NCBI GenBank assembly: GCA_023255165.1
Contig: JALRJD010000030.1
Location: 1-15,790 of the forward strand
Source: Porticoccaceae bacterium
GTDB lineage: Bacteria > Pseudomonadota > Gammaproteobacteria > Pseudomonadales > Porticoccaceae
Direction of reading: 5' to 3'
Length of the DNA stretch: 15,790 nt
In this document: one piece after another, positions 14,147 to 15,790 of the stretch
Layout: the number at the start of each line of letters is the position of its first letter
How positions within the stretch are numbered: the stretch's first letter is position 1
The notes under the pieces: generated by a model
Seen by the model: only the letters and a program-made list of their open reading frames with translations
What the model was told of the DNA's origin: nothing
The model's database searches: none
Made by a program: the position numbers and the translations under genes

Positions 14147-15790
14147 TTACATTTCCCAGGTAAAGTCGAGACCAAAGGTAGCTGGTTCGCCGTACTGGTG
14201 CAGATTGAGACCCAAGGCTTCGCCGTAGTTGAAACCAAAGTTACGATAGTCTTCGTCGAGCAGGTTTTTACCCCACAGTGCGACAACCACGTTGCTGTCA
14301 TTGAGTGCCTTGGTCCAGCTTAGGCGCGCATTAACAATGGTTCTTTCCTCGTTCGTCACCTGCGCATAGGCCACTGGGGTATCTGGCGCAGGGTTCGCGT
14401 TGGTGTTGTAAACCGCTGTAGACGCAGGTATTGAAACTGTCTCATCCTGATACGCCGCGCTGATGGAGAAAGCCAGCTGGCTTGAGCCAGTGTCCATAAT
14501 GTTCCAATCCAGACCCAGGTTGAAAGAGTCGTCTGGTACCATGCCGCGTTGAGCAACATTGTTCAGGTCAAGCACGGCTGCACCATCTGTAGGTGAACCA
14601 TAGACCCCGGGATACTCATCAAAATCACCGTTGATATGACTCCAGGCGAGAGACACAAGCAGGTTATCCGTGGGAGCAACACGCAGCGACATTTCAACAC
14701 CATCTCGTGAAGCAGAACCGGCATTGGCAATCGCGCTGGTCACTTTAGCGCCTTCTGTGAGTACAGTGGAAACCTGCAGATCGGTGTAATCGTAGGTGTA
14801 CAGTGCAGCATTCAACTGTGCACGGCCGTCCCAGAACAGAGACTTGTAGCCCAGCTCGATGCTTTCCATTTCTTCTTCGTTGAAGGCATCCGCTGTGTCA
14901 TTGGTTTCATCGAAGTAATCACCATTGAAACCGCCGCTACGGTAACCTGTTGAATAGGTTGCGTAGATATTGGCATCTTCTGACAGATCGTATTGCACTG
15001 TTAAGCGACCAGACAGATTGCTGAAATCTTCAGAGAACTTGCGACCATAAATTCCGGCACGCTCAGGCAGAGTCTCGGCCTGTTCGTTGGTCACATAGTT
15101 GTTATTGAGATTGTAAGTTGCATTATCAATAGTCGGGTTCAACAGTATCGGATAATACATATTGATAAAGTTGGAGTTATAGCCGCGCCACAGATAAGTC
15201 ACCTCTTTGGTTTCTTCGGTATAACGCAAGCCGGCAGTGAAAGCTACTTTGCTCTCTTCGCTGGCACGGTAGGTAAACTGACCGTAAACCGACGTTGCTT
15301 CAGACGCTACATCGTGAGAGGAAGTATCAGAAGTCGCTAGCGGGAACGAAGCAATACGATGATTACGGAATGAGGATTCATCATCGTAATAGTAAAGGCC
15401 AACCGCATAGTCCAGAGTGTCAGTACTACCGACCATCTGCAGTTCCTGGGAGAACTGTTCGTGATCAGTCACTGAGTAGTTATTAAACACCGGCGCGTTG
15501 CCACGCTCTGTAATCGCATCAACCACCTTCAAGGCCAGGCCAAACTCTGCCTCCGCATTTATACCATAGTTGACGGGTCCCGCAGGAATATCATCTGGCA
15601 CAACATCGTTAAAGAACAGACCACCAATGGTCAACAGCGGCAAGTCGGTAATGATATTGGCGTTGTTGATACCATCCAGATCGGCACTGTTCATGTTTTT
15701 CGCTTCGCGCGTACCGGTAATAGATTTGAATTCAACATCACCAAACGCACCCATATCCTCAACCTTGTACGAGACGGTCAATGAGTGAGC
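14147..15790 (-). CDS. TonB-dependent outer-membrane receptor, C-terminal part
   Basis: The frame is open to the last base of the window (the first in-frame start-like codon, a TTG at 15781, is not the true start), so the N-terminal part lies outside. About 547 residues are visible: nearly all of a 22-strand beta-barrel with alternating amphipathic strands and acidic extracellular loops. Typical blocks are YAVGLYYYDDESSFRN, AFTAGLRYTEETKEVTYLW, the NIYATYSTGYRSGGFNGDY strand, MESIELGYKSLFWDGRAQLN, and NLLDEDYRNFGF near the end. The last strand ends GEPATFGLDFTWEM, so the terminal residue is Met rather than the usual Phe. The signal peptide, TonB box and plug domain are not seen. These receptors import large or scarce molecules using TonB energy. 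Position beside the SDR/Rieske cluster suggests a related substrate, but the gene is convergent with it and has its own promoter elsewhere. Confidence 0.93.
   Translation of the reverse strand, partial: AHSLTVSYKVEDMGAFGDVEFKSITGTREAKNMNSADLDGINNANIITDLPLLTIGGLFFNDVVPDDIPAGPVNYGINAEAEFGLALKVVDAITERGNAPVFNNYSVTDHEQFSQELQMVGSTDTLDYAVGLYYYDDESSFRNHRIASFPLATSDTSSHDVASEATSVYGQFTYRASEESKVAFTAGLRYTEETKEVTYLWRGYNSNFINMYYPILLNPTIDNATYNLNNNYVTNEQAETLPERAGIYGRKFSEDFSNLSGRLTVQYDLSEDANIYATYSTGYRSGGFNGDYFDETNDTADAFNEEEMESIELGYKSLFWDGRAQLNAALYTYDYTDLQVSTVLTEGAKVTSAIANAGSASRDGVEMSLRVAPTDNLLVSLAWSHINGDFDEYPGVYGSPTDGAAVLDLNNVAQRGMVPDDSFNLGLDWNIMDTGSSQLAFSISAAYQDETVSIPASTAVYNTNANPAPDTPVAYAQVTNEERTIVNARLSWTKALNDSNVVVALWGKNLLDEDYRNFGFNYGEALGLNLHQYGEPATFGLDFTWEM

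Noticed and set aside
1..15790. CRISPR arrays, tRNA or rRNA genes, transposases
   Set aside because: No regularly spaced repeats, cloverleaf-like segments or transposase motifs were noticed in a manual reading; a dedicated search was not possible.

Overview
This 15.8 kb window looks like the chromosome of a Gram-negative gammaproteobacterium. The evidence is a LolA lipoprotein carrier, a TonB-dependent receptor, a fused CysG siroheme synthase of the enterobacterial/pseudomonad type, and the gene order lolA-rarA-serS-cysG that I recall from Pseudomonas and relatives. The accessory genes resemble those of marine Cellvibrionales-type bacteria, but that placement is only an inference. The DNA is gene-dense, with no gene-free stretch over about 180 bases, and I see no RNA genes, insertion sequences or CRISPR arrays.

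Layout. (1) Positions 1-1598, plus strand: the 3' part of an FAD-dependent amine/amino-acid oxidoreductase (PuuB/DadA-like), followed 2 bases later by a TetR regulator. (2) Positions 1658-8072, minus strand: a compact housekeeping operon read lolA > rarA > crcB > serS > cysG > gor. Its genes overlap or lie within 33 bases of each other, and a candidate promoter sits just upstream of lolA. (3) Positions 8250-10033, minus strand: a KshA-like Rieske oxygenase and an SDR dehydrogenase, ended by a clear intrinsic terminator (8154-8178) that insulates them from lolA. (4) Positions 10124-14044, plus strand: a TetR regulator, a membrane-anchored YtcJ-type amidohydrolase and two SDRs. The first SDR resembles 7-alpha-hydroxysteroid dehydrogenase and the second resembles Comamonas 3-alpha-hydroxysteroid dehydrogenase (HsdA). 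(5) A bidirectional terminator at 14081-14111. (6) Positions 14147-15790, minus strand: the C-terminal part of a TonB-dependent receptor, cut by the window end.

How it may work together. Regions 3 and 4 diverge from a 90-base control region holding a 31-base inverted repeat (8-base arms, 15-base spacer), a good candidate operator for the TetR protein at 10124. A KshA-type Rieske oxygenase, two hydroxysteroid-dehydrogenase-like SDRs, a third SDR, an exported hydrolase and a nearby outer-membrane receptor together suggest uptake and oxidation of a steroid, bile-salt or other polycyclic/terpenoid compound. The enzyme families are read from the sequence; the substrate is inferred. No Rieske reductase partner, ketosteroid dehydrogenase or CoA-ligase is visible, so any pathway would need genes outside the window.
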